64,000 nt of DNA. Source: Sphingorhabdus pulchriflava (GTDB lineage: Bacteria; Pseudomonadota; Alphaproteobacteria; Sphingomonadales; Sphingomonadaceae). Below, one piece after another: positions 1 to 8,175 of this stretch. The translations under genes and the position numbers were made by a program. Under the pieces are notes generated by a model that did no database searches, had not been told where the DNA came from, and saw only the letters and a program-made list of their open reading frames with translations. Location of the stretch: positions 620,001 through 684,000 of the forward strand of contig NZ_QRGP01000001.1 of the NCBI RefSeq assembly GCF_003367235.1, read 5' to 3'. How positions within the stretch are numbered: the stretch's first letter is position 1; every line of letters starts with the position of its first letter.

Positions 1-2
1 TT

Positions 3-317
3 TCGCTGAGCTTCAGCGGCACCTATGCCAACGATTATTTCAACTATGGCACGGTTGAATTCACCAGCGGCGATTTGCTGGGCACGTTGCCGGTTGAGCT
101 GTTCGACTGGGTCTCTGGCGGCGCGGGTGTGGGATCGCTGGTGCTGCTCGAGCCGTTGGTGGAAGCACCGCAGATCGGCGACACGCTGAACCTGAAGCGC
201 GGTTGCCCAAAGACGCGTGACGCCTGCCGCGACCTTTTTTCCAATGTCCTCAACTTTCGTGGGGAGCCCGAGGTGCCGGGTAGCAATCAGGTGCTGAAAG
301 CGCAGATACCCGAATGA
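3..317 (+). CDS. Phage tail assembly protein, DUF2163/BR0599 family (3' part only)
   Basis: The gene enters from the left edge; the open frame begins at base 3 and its true start is outside the window. The visible 104 residues end in a Cys-rich block (GCPKTRDACRDLFSN followed by LNFRGEP) that is the C-terminal signature of the DUF2163 / phage BR0599 family. In the Rhodobacter gene transfer agent the homologue (gp13) sits just before an NlpC/P60 protein, as here. Its stop overlaps the next start (ATGA). The likely role is in the tail tip or hub of the virion; that is known from the family, not visible here. Confidence 0.85.
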   Translation, partial: SLSFSGTYANDYFNYGTVEFTSGDLLGTLPVELFDWVSGGAGVGSLVLLEPLVEAPQIGDTLNLKRGCPKTRDACRDLFSNVLNFRGEPEVPGSNQVLKAQIPE

Positions 318-751
318 CGCATTTTGGTGAACAGGTTGTCGACGCGGCTATGGCATGGGTCGGCACGCCATTCCATGCCCAGGCATCGGTGCGTGGCGTT
401 GGCTGCGACTGTAAAGGCCTGATTGCCGGTGTGGCCCGCGATCTGAACAGAGTAGAGGCTGAGAGCTGGGCGGCGCAGCTGGCGGATTATGATATCGGCC
501 GTGTGCCTGTTGGGCAGCTGCGGCTTGGCCTGCAAGAGCTGTTCGACGCGGTGGAGGGAGAAGCGCAGGCGGGCGACATATTGTTGCTGCGCATTGGGGC
601 ACGATTGCAGCATCTGGCGATTCATGCCGGACAGGGGCCGCAGGGACCTGAAATGATCCACTGCTGGTCGCGGGGTGTGATGCAGGTTATTCGGTGCCCG
701 ATCGGCCAATATTGGCAGGTGGAAAGCGCCTGGCGCTGGAGGGCCGCATGA
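314..751 (+). CDS. NlpC/P60-family phage cell-wall peptidase (RcGTA gp14-like)
   Basis: A 145-residue protein with the NlpC/P60 nucleophile motif GCDCKGL (Cys33) and the downstream catalytic His in HLAIHAG, followed by an IHCWSRG segment. Length and order match the phage or GTA tail-tip peptidase that opens peptidoglycan during DNA entry. ATG 314 overlaps the upstream stop by 4 bases and its own stop overlaps the next ATG (748), so the three tail-tip genes look translationally coupled. It is a structural virion peptidase more likely than the lysis enzyme, which is encoded at 8.2-9.2 kb. Confidence 0.88.
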   Translation: MTHFGEQVVDAAMAWVGTPFHAQASVRGVGCDCKGLIAGVARDLNRVEAESWAAQLADYDIGRVPVGQLRLGLQELFDAVEGEAQAGDILLLRIGARLQHLAIHAGQGPQGPEMIHCWSRGVMQVIRCPIGQYWQVESAWRWRAA

Positions 752-3700
752 GCGTTGATCCGATCAGCCTTGGCATCACGATTGCGTTGACGGCGGCGAA
801 CACCGCATTGACGGCATCGCGCAAGATTGAAGGGCAGCGGCTTGATGATCTGTCGGTGACCGTCGCCGACTATGGTGTGCCGTGCAATTATTTTGTCGGC
901 ATGCGCCGCTTTGACGGCGTGCCGATCATCTGGGCAGAAAAGCTGAGGGAGATCAAGGTCAAGCGCAAAACCAAAGGTGGGAAGCTGACCAATTATGAAT
1001 ATCAGGCGACTTTCGCATTCGAAGTGGCGGATCACCCCTGCGATGCGGTGACACGGATTTGGTTCGACAAGCAGCTGGTATATGACATGACTGGTGCGGG
1101 GCCTCCGACGCTGTTTTCGCTGAAGAAAGGCTTTGTGCTGGCGGACCACCTGCGCATCTATCTGGGTGATGAAAGCCAGATGCCGGATCCGCGGATGCAG
1201 GCCACGGTGGATGCAGAGCATGGTGCCGGCAGTACACCGGCCTATCGTGGTAAAACCATCGGCGTGTGCGAAGAAATTCCGGTCGACAAATTTGGCAACC
1301 GGATTCCGCAGTTGATGGTTGAGGCGGTGGGAGCTGCAACCACGGTTTACCCGTATGAAACAAAGGCAACTATTGAACCTCAGCCCAATGCATTGTGGAA
1401 TTTTGCCTTTTCTCCTGATGGCTCTAAACTTGTCTGGGGTAGCAATTCGCGATTTGAGATTTGGGATGTGCCGTCGCGCACCAGATTGAGCCACGGCCCA
1501 TGGGGCGCGAGCGTGAATCTTGGCAACCGGATTGGCCTTTTTCGCGATGGCAGAATTTATCAGGTCAGTGATGGTAATGATCAACTTTTTCAGCTTTCCA
1601 GTGATGGCTTAGCGCTTGCAGGCGTTGTTTGTACATTCGTCGGGATCACATATCAGCAAGACGAATGTTGGGTATTAGAGGATGGCGATGGAGTAGAGCA
1701 TTGGGGCACTGTTCCATATTCTTCTCTCTCTAATTATTATTTTGATGGTGTTGTACACGAGCCGATAGCAGAGGACGGATTTGCCTGGTCTCCGACTGGC
1801 TATCTTACAGATGGGCATGGCGATATTTGGGTTTATGGGCGTGTTATTGGCATCGGATCAACGACGGCTGTTTTCAAACGCCTGGTTGATACAAGTGGGA
1901 TCACACGTACAAGCCCGATGTCAGTTACTCTGCCAAATGCAGCATCGAGCGTGGTCGGTGAACTGGCCGGTTGTCACTATGTCGATGACATGTTTGATCA
2001 TTTTGTCATCAGTTGGGCTAACGGATTTTTATATTCGATCGACATTAACGCGGGGACTGTGACGCAGCAACGCAGCATTTCTCTGGACGGTTTTAACACG
2101 CCCAAGCAGTTCGCTTGCTTACGGCAAGATTTCACGTCGATATGGCTAAATAATAATGAAATCAGCCTTGCCGACCTTTCAACCATCCGCTCGGTGACCC
2201 TTAACAACTGGCTGGCGCAGGATGCCGACGGCATTATTTACGATGCTGTCAATCATGCGCTGATAACGGCGCCGCAGTTCGATCAAGAGATCACATGGCG
2301 ATATCTAGATCGTGTGACGGGTGACGGGTTGACCCTGCAAGCGGTGGTGGAAACCGTGCACGCGCTTGCTGGTATGGATGCAGCGGATGCCGATGCCAAC
2401 TTGCTGACGCAAAATGTGCGGGGTTACAACTGGACGCAAGGCAGTGGGCAGGACATTTTGGAGCCGTTGCTCGATCTTTATGATGTCGACCCGCGCCCGC
2501 ATGGCTTTCTGCTGCACTATCAGCCCCGCGGTGGTGCCGCTGGTACAGCTCTTGCTTTTGACAATTTTGCGCAGCCGGATGCTGATGCCGCTGCCTATGT
2601 TTTTACCGGGATAGGAAGCAGCGATCTGACGCGCGCGATCGCTTTGACCTTTGCCGATGCAGATGCCGATCAGGAACCGAATAGCGCGCGCGCAGCGCGT
2701 CCCTTGGATGCCGTCGACGGTTTGCCGCAGGAACGTACCATCGACATGAACACGCTGGTGTTGACAGCGGGTGAAGCCAAGGCGTTTGTCGACCGGATGC
2801 ACCGTCGGCAGCTGTTTGATTCAAAGCCCTATCAACTTGCGCTGACCGCGCAGCAGATTGCGCTTGAGCCCGCAGATGTGCACACGATGACCCTGCCATC
2901 TGGAGCGGTTAAAGCCCGCCTGAAAAGTTTTGCGCTTGACGCCGATCGCACAATGTCGACCGAATGGTTGCGTGATGATCCATCTGTTGCTGTTCTGGGT
3001 ACTCCGGATGGTGCGGCAATGGCGGGGCATGTGCCCGAAGTGATTATCATTCCCGGGCCGTCGCGTGTTGCCATTTTGGATGTTCCGCTGGCGACCGATG
3101 TGCACGACAGCACTGTACCTTTTCTTTATTTTGGCGCCGGTCCCTATGGATCCGGATATTGGCCGGGGGCCGATATCGCAATCAGCGATAGCGGGCTGGA
3201 GGCAGATTTCGAAGCGAGTTGGGCCGCAGTAGATTCCAGTGCGGCAATGGATTGGGGTGTTGTTCTGGCATTACCCAATTTGAATGCTTTGCCATGGGTT
3301 ATTGATAATGGCTCCGTTCTGAATGTGCGGATGAACAATGGCACCTTGTCGAGCGTGACTGAATCTCAGTTGCTGGAGGACGGCGAACTCAATTTGGCGC
3401 TGATCGGGGGTGAGTATATCCAGTTTCGGACGGCCAGCCTGCAAGGCGATGGCAGCTACAATCTTTCCGGTTTGCTGCGTGGGTGTCGTGGTACCGAACA
3501 TGAAATTGCTAATCACAGCCTTGGCGAAATGTTTGTTCTTATGAATAGCGATATTGGCCGGCGGGAAATTGGTGTCGGCGAAATTGGCGATCTGGATGCT
3601 TGGCGCGCGGCCACCAATGGTCGCGACATTGATGGCGCGGCGGAAGTAAGTCTGACCTTTACCGCGAATGCTCATCGGCCCTATGCGCCGGTACATGGCA

Positions 3701-4005
3701 TCGCCCTGCTTGATACCGGTAGCGGGGACTGGTCGATTTCGGCAACCCGGCGCACGCGTATTGGCGGTGCCAATGTCGACGGGCAGGATGTGCCTTTGGG
3801 CGAAGTCAGCGAAAGCTGGTCGGCAGATGTCATGGACGGCGCGATCGTCAAGCGCACGATTACCGGAACGTCTCTGCCATTGGCTTATACTTCGGCGCAG
3901 CAAACGGCAGACTGGGGCGCGCCGCAAACGTCGATCGAGGTCAATCTGTACCAGATCAGCCCGGCACTTTCGCTGCGCGGGTTTCCTTTGAACATCGCGG
4001 CTTAA
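748..4005 (+). CDS. Large phage tail hub protein (RcGTA gp15-like) with propeller-like insert
   Basis: The frame stays open upstream to 694, but ATG 748 overlaps the preceding stop (ATGA) and is preferred, giving 1085 residues. The N-terminal 200 residues and the C-terminal half (from about residue 515) read like the large tail-tip hub proteins that follow NlpC/P60 genes in GTA-like modules, including a GEYIQFRTA...LSGLLRGCRGTE segment near residue 900. Between them lies about 300 residues with beta-propeller-like phrases (FAFSPDGSKLVWG, FEIWDV) in visibly AT-richer DNA. The RcGTA homologue is larger and carries a TIM-barrel-like domain that I do not recognise here. The role, hub or baseplate and receptor contact, is inferred. 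Confidence 0.8.
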   Translation: MSVDPISLGITIALTAANTALTASRKIEGQRLDDLSVTVADYGVPCNYFVGMRRFDGVPIIWAEKLREIKVKRKTKGGKLTNYEYQATFAFEVADHPCDAVTRIWFDKQLVYDMTGAGPPTLFSLKKGFVLADHLRIYLGDESQMPDPRMQATVDAEHGAGSTPAYRGKTIGVCEEIPVDKFGNRIPQLMVEAVGAATTVYPYETKATIEPQPNALWNFAFSPDGSKLVWGSNSRFEIWDVPSRTRLSHGPWGASVNLGNRIGLFRDGRIYQVSDGNDQLFQLSSDGLALAGVVCTFVGITYQQDECWVLEDGDGVEHWGTVPYSSLSNYYFDGVVHEPIAEDGFAWSPTGYLTDGHGDIWVYGRVIGIGSTTAVFKRLVDTSGITRTSPMSVTLPNAASSVVGELAGCHYVDDMFDHFVISWANGFLYSIDINAGTVTQQRSISLDGFNTPKQFACLRQDFTSIWLNNNEISLADLSTIRSVTLNNWLAQDADGIIYDAVNHALITAPQFDQEITWRYLDRVTGDGLTLQAVVETVHALAGMDAADADANLLTQNVRGYNWTQGSGQDILEPLLDLYDVDPRPHGFLLHYQPRGGAAGTALAFDNFAQPDADAAAYVFTGIGSSDLTRAIALTFADADADQEPNSARAARPLDAVDGLPQERTIDMNTLVLTAGEAKAFVDRMHRRQLFDSKPYQLALTAQQIALEPADVHTMTLPSGAVKARLKSFALDADRTMSTEWLRDDPSVAVLGTPDGAAMAGHVPEVIIIPGPSRVAILDVPLATDVHDSTVPFLYFGAGPYGSGYWPGADIAISDSGLEADFEASWAAVDSSAAMDWGVVLALPNLNALPWVIDNGSVLNVRMNNGTLSSVTESQLLEDGELNLALIGGEYIQFRTASLQGDGSYNLSGLLRGCRGTEHEIANHSLGEMFVLMNSDIGRREIGVGEIGDLDAWRAATNGRDIDGAAEVSLTFTANAHRPYAPVHGIALLDTGSGDWSISATRRTRIGGANVDGQDVPLGEVSESWSADVMDGAIVKRTITGTSLPLAYTSAQQTADWGAPQTSIEVNLYQISPALSLRGFPLNIAA

Positions 4006-4022
4006 CGCAAGGATTTCATTTC

Positions 4023-4892
4023 ATGACTTATCCCAAAACAGGCGGCACCGAATACGGTGCGGCGCAGGCGACGCCGTGGGTCGCCATAAATGATGCCCAG
4101 CGTCGTTTTGATGCCCTGGCAAACCGCGCGATTATTGTTGATCGCGATCTGACTGCACCGCCGGGTAGCTGCGCCGATGGTGCAAATTACCTTGTCGCAG
4201 GCAGCCCGACCGGGCTTTGGTCCGGTCAGGCAGGTAAGATGGCGACCGCTGTCGGGCCCAATGCCGCAAATGGTTGGCAGTTCCAGACCGTGGCGGTCGA
4301 TCGATTCCGCCTTGGCGTCCAAGATGAAAATGTTGAACTGGAATATCAGGACGGCAGCTGGGTCAATCTGACTGTTACAGGGGGCGGGTTGTTTACTCTG
4401 CCCGTGATGGCCCCTGCTATGGTTGCGCGTACCAGCAATGGCGCAGCTGCAGGAAGCTCGGAAAGTCCGACCAACAAAATCATGTTGCGCACATTTGATT
4501 TTGATTCTGCAGCGGATGAGTTTGTGCAGTTTTTTGTGCCGATGCCCAAACGCTGGAACGAAGGCACATTATTGGCCGAGTTTATCTGGACTGCAGGAAC
4601 GACCGGCGACGTAGTCTGGGCAATTCAGGCCATCGCCTTGTCAAATGATGATCCCATCGATGCGAGCTGGGGAGCGGCGCAAACAGTTACTGATGGCGTG
4701 ACCGCAGCTGACGATGTGATGATTAGCGCTAGAACCGGTACAATTACTGTTGGTGGCTCACCCGCCGACAACGATCTGGTTGCATTCCAGATTTATCGCG
4801 ACGCCGATAATGGCAGCGATACTTTAAGCGCCGATGCTAAACTCATCGGCATCAGGTTGCTAATTACCACCAATGCAGCGGACGACAGCTGA
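4023..4892 (+). CDS. DUF2793-family phage tail protein
   Basis: 289 residues. The N-terminal 100 residues (ATPWVAINDAQRRFDALA, then GLWSGQAGKMATAV and WQFQTV) match the DUF2793 pattern of phage and GTA-associated tail proteins, often fibre or host-specificity components. The rest is Thr/Ala/Asp-rich and probably beta-structured (FDFDSAADEFVQFFVPMPKRW...). AAGGA at about 4009-4013 supports ATG 4023. The stop overlaps the next ATG by one base (TGATG), so it is probably co-translated with the fibre-like protein downstream. Confidence 0.78.
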   Translation: MTYPKTGGTEYGAAQATPWVAINDAQRRFDALANRAIIVDRDLTAPPGSCADGANYLVAGSPTGLWSGQAGKMATAVGPNAANGWQFQTVAVDRFRLGVQDENVELEYQDGSWVNLTVTGGGLFTLPVMAPAMVARTSNGAAAGSSESPTNKIMLRTFDFDSAADEFVQFFVPMPKRWNEGTLLAEFIWTAGTTGDVVWAIQAIALSNDDPIDASWGAAQTVTDGVTAADDVMISARTGTITVGGSPADNDLVAFQIYRDADNGSDTLSADAKLIGIRLLITTNAADDS

Positions 4893-6058
4893 TGTTTGAA
4901 GGTTGGCCAATCAGCTTTATGGGAACGGAATTTACGCCCGGCGGGGGTGGTGCGCAGCCCGGCTATTTCTCTGCCAGCGGCAGCTCAACCGGAGGTGCTC
5001 CATCGCCCGCATGGAGTGATGCTGTTACATTATCTATTGTTGCGGCAGATTTGAAGCCCAGCACCGAATATGTTGGTTTCTGGTCGGTCGATGAAACACG
5101 TTCATCAGCAACTACTGCGCAAGCCCGATTGATGGTGGATGGCGCACAAAGTGATTTGCAGCGCGTTGATCTGAAAGAATCGTCGCCCTTTGACAAAAAC
5201 AACATGGGCGGATTTTTCCTCTATACGACAGGCGCGTCACCCACCGATGCGGAATTCATCATTCAAGTTCAAGGGTCATCTGCAACATTCACGAACCCGC
5301 GCCTGACGCTGCTCGAAATCGGCGTGGGTGACGAAACGGCGCAGGATTTGACTGGTGTGTCGACGACATCAACGTCGCTGGTTGATGCGCTTACTTGTGC
5401 GTTTACTCCCCCGTCTTCAGGGGATTATTTGGTGCTGGCATGCGGCAATTTTACCGCCGCAACTACAGGCATGGCGTACGTTCAGTTGACAGATGGCACG
5501 ACGAGCACACCTGAAATACGGATAGGTTCGCATCCGAACAATACAGCTGGGTTTCCGGTTGTTCTGGCGCTGGGGTTGAGCGGTGTCAGCGGTGCAAAAA
5601 CAATATCTTTCAAATACAGAACCGGAAGTGGTTCGTTTTCTGTAACTGCTGATAATATAAGGATTATTGTCCTCAGACTTGATCGTTTTAATTCAAGCAA
5701 TATATCTGTTTTAGGTAGTGATAATGGCGGCACTAATGCGACATATACTGTCGCCCACTCACAAACTTTTACGCCCGCGGTAGCAGATTATCTGACAATC
5801 GCAGCAGGCTGGATTTTATCATCGTCCGCGTCTGTCTCGTCGCAGGGAAGAATTGTCGACGATGGGACTGTGATCGCTGAAACTATTCGTGAAACGGCGC
5901 TTTCGAGCACGCACTTTCCAATATTCACGCATCGTCTTACTTCATTCGCCGCGTCATCCCGAACACAGTCCATTGACCGTTTGGCAGAAGGAGGCGGTGT
6001 GACAACTACTCTACGCCAAAGTGCACTGATCGCCAGTATCGAGCTGACCGGATTGTAG
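4892..6058 (+). CDS. Probable tail-fibre/appendage protein with three related beta domains
   Basis: 388 residues, not a family I recognise. It seems to hold three related segments (about residues 20-145, 155-268 and 275-388), each with a hydrophobic strand near its start (STEYVGFWSV, GDYLVLACGNF, ADYLTIAAGWI) and a closing strand (LTLLEIG, IIVLRLDRF, IASIELTGL), as expected of repeated beta-sandwich modules in fibres. The coding DNA is strongly AT-shifted: 5641-5700 has 19 G+C in 60 bases. It has no cysteine pattern, membrane segment or enzyme motif. Receptor binding is inferred from position and composition only. Confidence 0.6.
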   Translation: MFEGWPISFMGTEFTPGGGGAQPGYFSASGSSTGGAPSPAWSDAVTLSIVAADLKPSTEYVGFWSVDETRSSATTAQARLMVDGAQSDLQRVDLKESSPFDKNNMGGFFLYTTGASPTDAEFIIQVQGSSATFTNPRLTLLEIGVGDETAQDLTGVSTTSTSLVDALTCAFTPPSSGDYLVLACGNFTAATTGMAYVQLTDGTTSTPEIRIGSHPNNTAGFPVVLALGLSGVSGAKTISFKYRTGSGSFSVTADNIRIIVLRLDRFNSSNISVLGSDNGGTNATYTVAHSQTFTPAVADYLTIAAGWILSSSASVSSQGRIVDDGTVIAETIRETALSSTHFPIFTHRLTSFAASSRTQSIDRLAEGGGVTTTLRQSALIASIELTGL

Positions 6059-6103
6059 TTTGAACGGCGATTAAAGCCCACTAGCAATTTTGAGGTGTTG
6101 ATA

Positions 6104-6481
6104 ATGAACGAAGGGGGAGTGTCACCCGGCGAAGCCGGGGGCTTGTTTGCAGGCATATTGGCAACGGCTACGCTGGTGGGAGCTGGCATCAAATGGCTGT
6201 GGGGGGAGGGGAAGGCAACGGCGCTGACGCGGCGGCAAAAGCTCGACACCTGGCACGCCGAACTGAAAGAGCGCGAAGCGAAGATAGAGGCTGACGAGGC
6301 CGCATTTCATGCCCGCATCGAGCAGCGCCTGAATGTGCTGGAACGCGAAAGCCGCGTTCTGGGCCGCGCGTTCGAACTGGTGGCCGCCGCACTGCGCGTG
6401 AAAGATCCGAAAAATCAGGCGCTCGCCGAGGCAGAGCGACTTTTGATAGAAGCATTTCCCGACCGCGCCGGCGGCGGGTGA
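6104..6481 (+). CDS. Small phage membrane protein with coiled-coil tail
   Basis: ATG 6104 is preceded by GAGGTG (6092-6097) and preferred over a GTG at 6095; this gives 125 residues. One hydrophobic helix near residues 10-30 (GLFAGILATATLVGAGIKWLW) is followed by a charged, probably coiled-coil region (KLDTWHAELKEREAKIEADE). The plan fits a membrane-anchored phage accessory protein. It could be a class-III-like holin or a spanin-type protein, but clearer candidates for both lie downstream. No specific family recognised. Confidence 0.6.
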   Translation: MNEGGVSPGEAGGLFAGILATATLVGAGIKWLWGEGKATALTRRQKLDTWHAELKEREAKIEADEAAFHARIEQRLNVLERESRVLGRAFELVAAALRVKDPKNQALAEAERLLIEAFPDRAGGG

Positions 6482-6499
6482 CACAAAAAGGAATTTCGC

Positions 6500-6862
6500 A
6501 TGGCTTTGGCTGCCTATGTTTTTCACCGCGGTCAGCGGATAGCGCTGGCCGATCGCGTGGAGGAAGGTACGATTGAGCCCGGTTACAGCATGCGGGCGCG
6601 CATGAAGCCGGTTCAGGCGCATATCCGCAACCTGATGCCCGGGGATTCGGTGGCGGCGGCATCCCCAGCCTTTACCTCTACCTTTGTTCCTGCAGCAGGC
6701 GGGCAGCCTGCCAGTTGGGTGCACGCCCTCACGGCGGCCGAAAGCAGGCAGATTGCGGCAGGGGAATATCTGTTCGACAGCTCTCTGCTGCTGGATAACG
6801 AGGTTATCTGGACGAGCGAGCCTGTGCGCCTGATCCTGCGCGAATCGGCGAGTGCGGGGTGA
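6500..6862 (+). CDS. Hypothetical phage protein in the tail-fibre block
   Basis: 120 residues starting at ATG 6500 after AAAAAGGAA. It has a mixed beta-rich composition (YVFHRGQRIALADRVEEGTIEPGYSMRARMK cut into short strands) and neither signal peptide nor membrane helix. It lies in the co-directional fibre-side gene run and probably encodes a small tail accessory or fibre-attachment protein. The function is not readable from sequence. Confidence 0.6.
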   Translation: MALAAYVFHRGQRIALADRVEEGTIEPGYSMRARMKPVQAHIRNLMPGDSVAAASPAFTSTFVPAAGGQPASWVHALTAAESRQIAAGEYLFDSSLLLDNEVIWTSEPVRLILRESASAG

Positions 6863-6866
6863 GGCT

Positions 6867-7067
6867 ATGCTAAAGCTCCGCCGATATTTGCCTGACCCGC
6901 CCCTGATCCTACGCCGCGTGGGTGCTGACAATCGGTTGGCCGCACAGGCGCAACGCAGCGCGCTGCCCGCTTTGCCCGCCATTGTGGCGGTCGGGCAAAA
7001 GGGAAATGACGGGTTTTCCGACGATTACGACCCCGGCGATCTGGCCGCGATTTTCAATTCTGCATGA
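6867..7067 (+). CDS. Small hypothetical phage protein
   Basis: 66 residues from ATG 6867, preceded by GAGG (6861-6864); the frame is open from GTG 6852 inside the previous gene, but that start lacks a clear ribosome site. The N-terminus is basic and Leu/Arg-rich (LKLRRYLPDPPLILRRVG); the C-terminus is acidic (DDYDPGDLAAIF). No motif is recognised. Its tight fit between neighbours and a good ribosome site support a real gene. Confidence 0.5.
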   Translation: MLKLRRYLPDPPLILRRVGADNRLAAQAQRSALPALPAIVAVGQKGNDGFSDDYDPGDLAAIFNSA

Positions 7068-7079
7068 AGGAACGGGTAA

Positions 7080-7550
7080 ATGACACTGCTTGAAAGACTC
7101 GGCGCGCTGATCACCGCGATGAAGACCGAAACCAAGACGCTGCGCGTAATGATCAGCGGTGCCAACAATGGCAACGTCAGCGGGTTGACGACGACTGCGA
7201 CCGATTTGGTCGCGGCGATTAATGAGGTAAAGGCAACTGCCGATAATGCCGGTGGTGCTGGTGCAGAAATAAACGATCTGGCCGCAGGTGGCGGCACCAC
7301 CTATTCGTCGAACAAGATCACCGCTGACATTGCCGCTGCCAAAACCGCGGTCAAGAACGAGATTTTGAACGGCGCGGCGGCAGAGGTCGACACGCTGATG
7401 GAAATCGCCACGCTGCTGGCCAGCAATGACGATACCGACGCGGCGTTGGCGGCGGTAGTGGCGAACAAGGCCAACGCCTCTGACGTGTACACACAGGCGC
7501 AATTGGGCAACCCGGATACCGATCTGGTCGCCCTGTGGAATGCGGCCTGA
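7080..7550 (+). CDS. Phage fibre-type protein, coiled-coil N-terminus
   Basis: 156 residues, Ala/Thr/Asn-rich and free of cysteine. The N-terminal heptad-like segment (MTLLERLGALITAMK) is similar to that of the next gene (MATLIERIAALISTIK). The middle (LTTTATDLVAAINEVKATADNAGG) resembles the collagen-free linker helices of tail fibres. AAGGAACGGG sits just before ATG 7080. It is probably a trimeric fibre or fibre-adaptor subunit; function is inferred from composition and position. Confidence 0.6.
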   Translation: MTLLERLGALITAMKTETKTLRVMISGANNGNVSGLTTTATDLVAAINEVKATADNAGGAGAEINDLAAGGGTTYSSNKITADIAAAKTAVKNEILNGAAAEVDTLMEIATLLASNDDTDAALAAVVANKANASDVYTQAQLGNPDTDLVALWNAA

Positions 7551-7553
7551 CGC

Positions 7554-8078
7554 ATGGCAACACTGATCGAGCGGATTGCGGCGCTGATCTCCACGATCAA
7601 GCCCGCCGTTGCCGCACTGGATAGTCGCATAACTGCGCTGGAAGGGGCTGGCGGAGGTGGCGGTGCGGGCATTTCGATTCTGAATTTTCATGCGGATGCC
7701 GGTGCGAACGGCACCCTGACCAACCAAGCCAACGCCGAACAATATCTGGGCAACAGCAGCCGCAACGAAGCCTATTTTGATGCAACCAGCTTTTCCGAAG
7801 TACGGCTTTCCTCCAACATCGTGACGGTCAGCGCATCGGTGAACAGCCCGCGGATATATCCGCAGTATCACAATGGCAGCGCCTGGGTGACGATTGGCAC
7901 CGGGCTGGTTGCCGATAGCAACGCCATATCGATGGCAACGCCCACAGGGGCAAAGCGCACCAGCTGGCTGAGCTTACCTGCTGGGGCAAAAGGGGACGTG
8001 CGGTTTCGCATCGCGATGCACGGCGGGGATGCCGCAGCTGATCCTGCAATCGGCATGACGAGTCTGCAGTTCCGCTGA
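7554..8078 (+). CDS. Phage fibre-tip-like protein, paralogous N-terminus
   Basis: 174 residues beginning 3 bases after the previous stop. An N-terminal amphipathic helix (LIERIAALISTIKPAVAALDSRITALEG) leads through a Gly-rich hinge (GAGGGGGAG) into a beta-rich C-terminal domain (IYPQYHNGSAWVTIGTGL, GDVRFRIAMHGGDAA). A coiled coil plus a small globular head is the usual shape of a fibre tip. No enzymatic motif is seen. It is the last gene before the 8128-8159 hairpin. Confidence 0.6.
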   Translation: MATLIERIAALISTIKPAVAALDSRITALEGAGGGGGAGISILNFHADAGANGTLTNQANAEQYLGNSSRNEAYFDATSFSEVRLSSNIVTVSASVNSPRIYPQYHNGSAWVTIGTGLVADSNAISMATPTGAKRTSWLSLPAGAKGDVRFRIAMHGGDAAADPAIGMTSLQFR

Positions 8079-8127
8079 TCTAAATTCACAATCTGTTTCG
8101 TCACCGCCAGCTGCAGCTGCGCGGGCA

Positions 8128-8159
8128 GGGAGGTTGCCCAGGGGGTGGCCTCCCTTTTT
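8128..8159 (+). terminator. Rho-independent terminator after the tail genes
   Basis: GGGAGG (8128-8133) pairs with CCTCCC (8149-8154) around a 15-base loop that can partly pair further, followed directly by TTTTT (8155-8159). It lies between the fibre genes and the lysis genes, so it probably ends or attenuates late tail transcription before the endolysin. Confidence 0.75.
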
Positions 8160-8175
8160 GTATGGGAGAATCAAA

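Noticed and set aside
622-1584. 320-residue - strand frame opposite the tail hub
   Set aside because: It is antisense to a clear phage gene, with low-complexity basic composition and no motif.
6909-7871. 320-residue - strand frame across two fibre genes
   Set aside because: It is a shadow of GC-rich coding on the other strand; it spans two well-started genes and shows no family feature.
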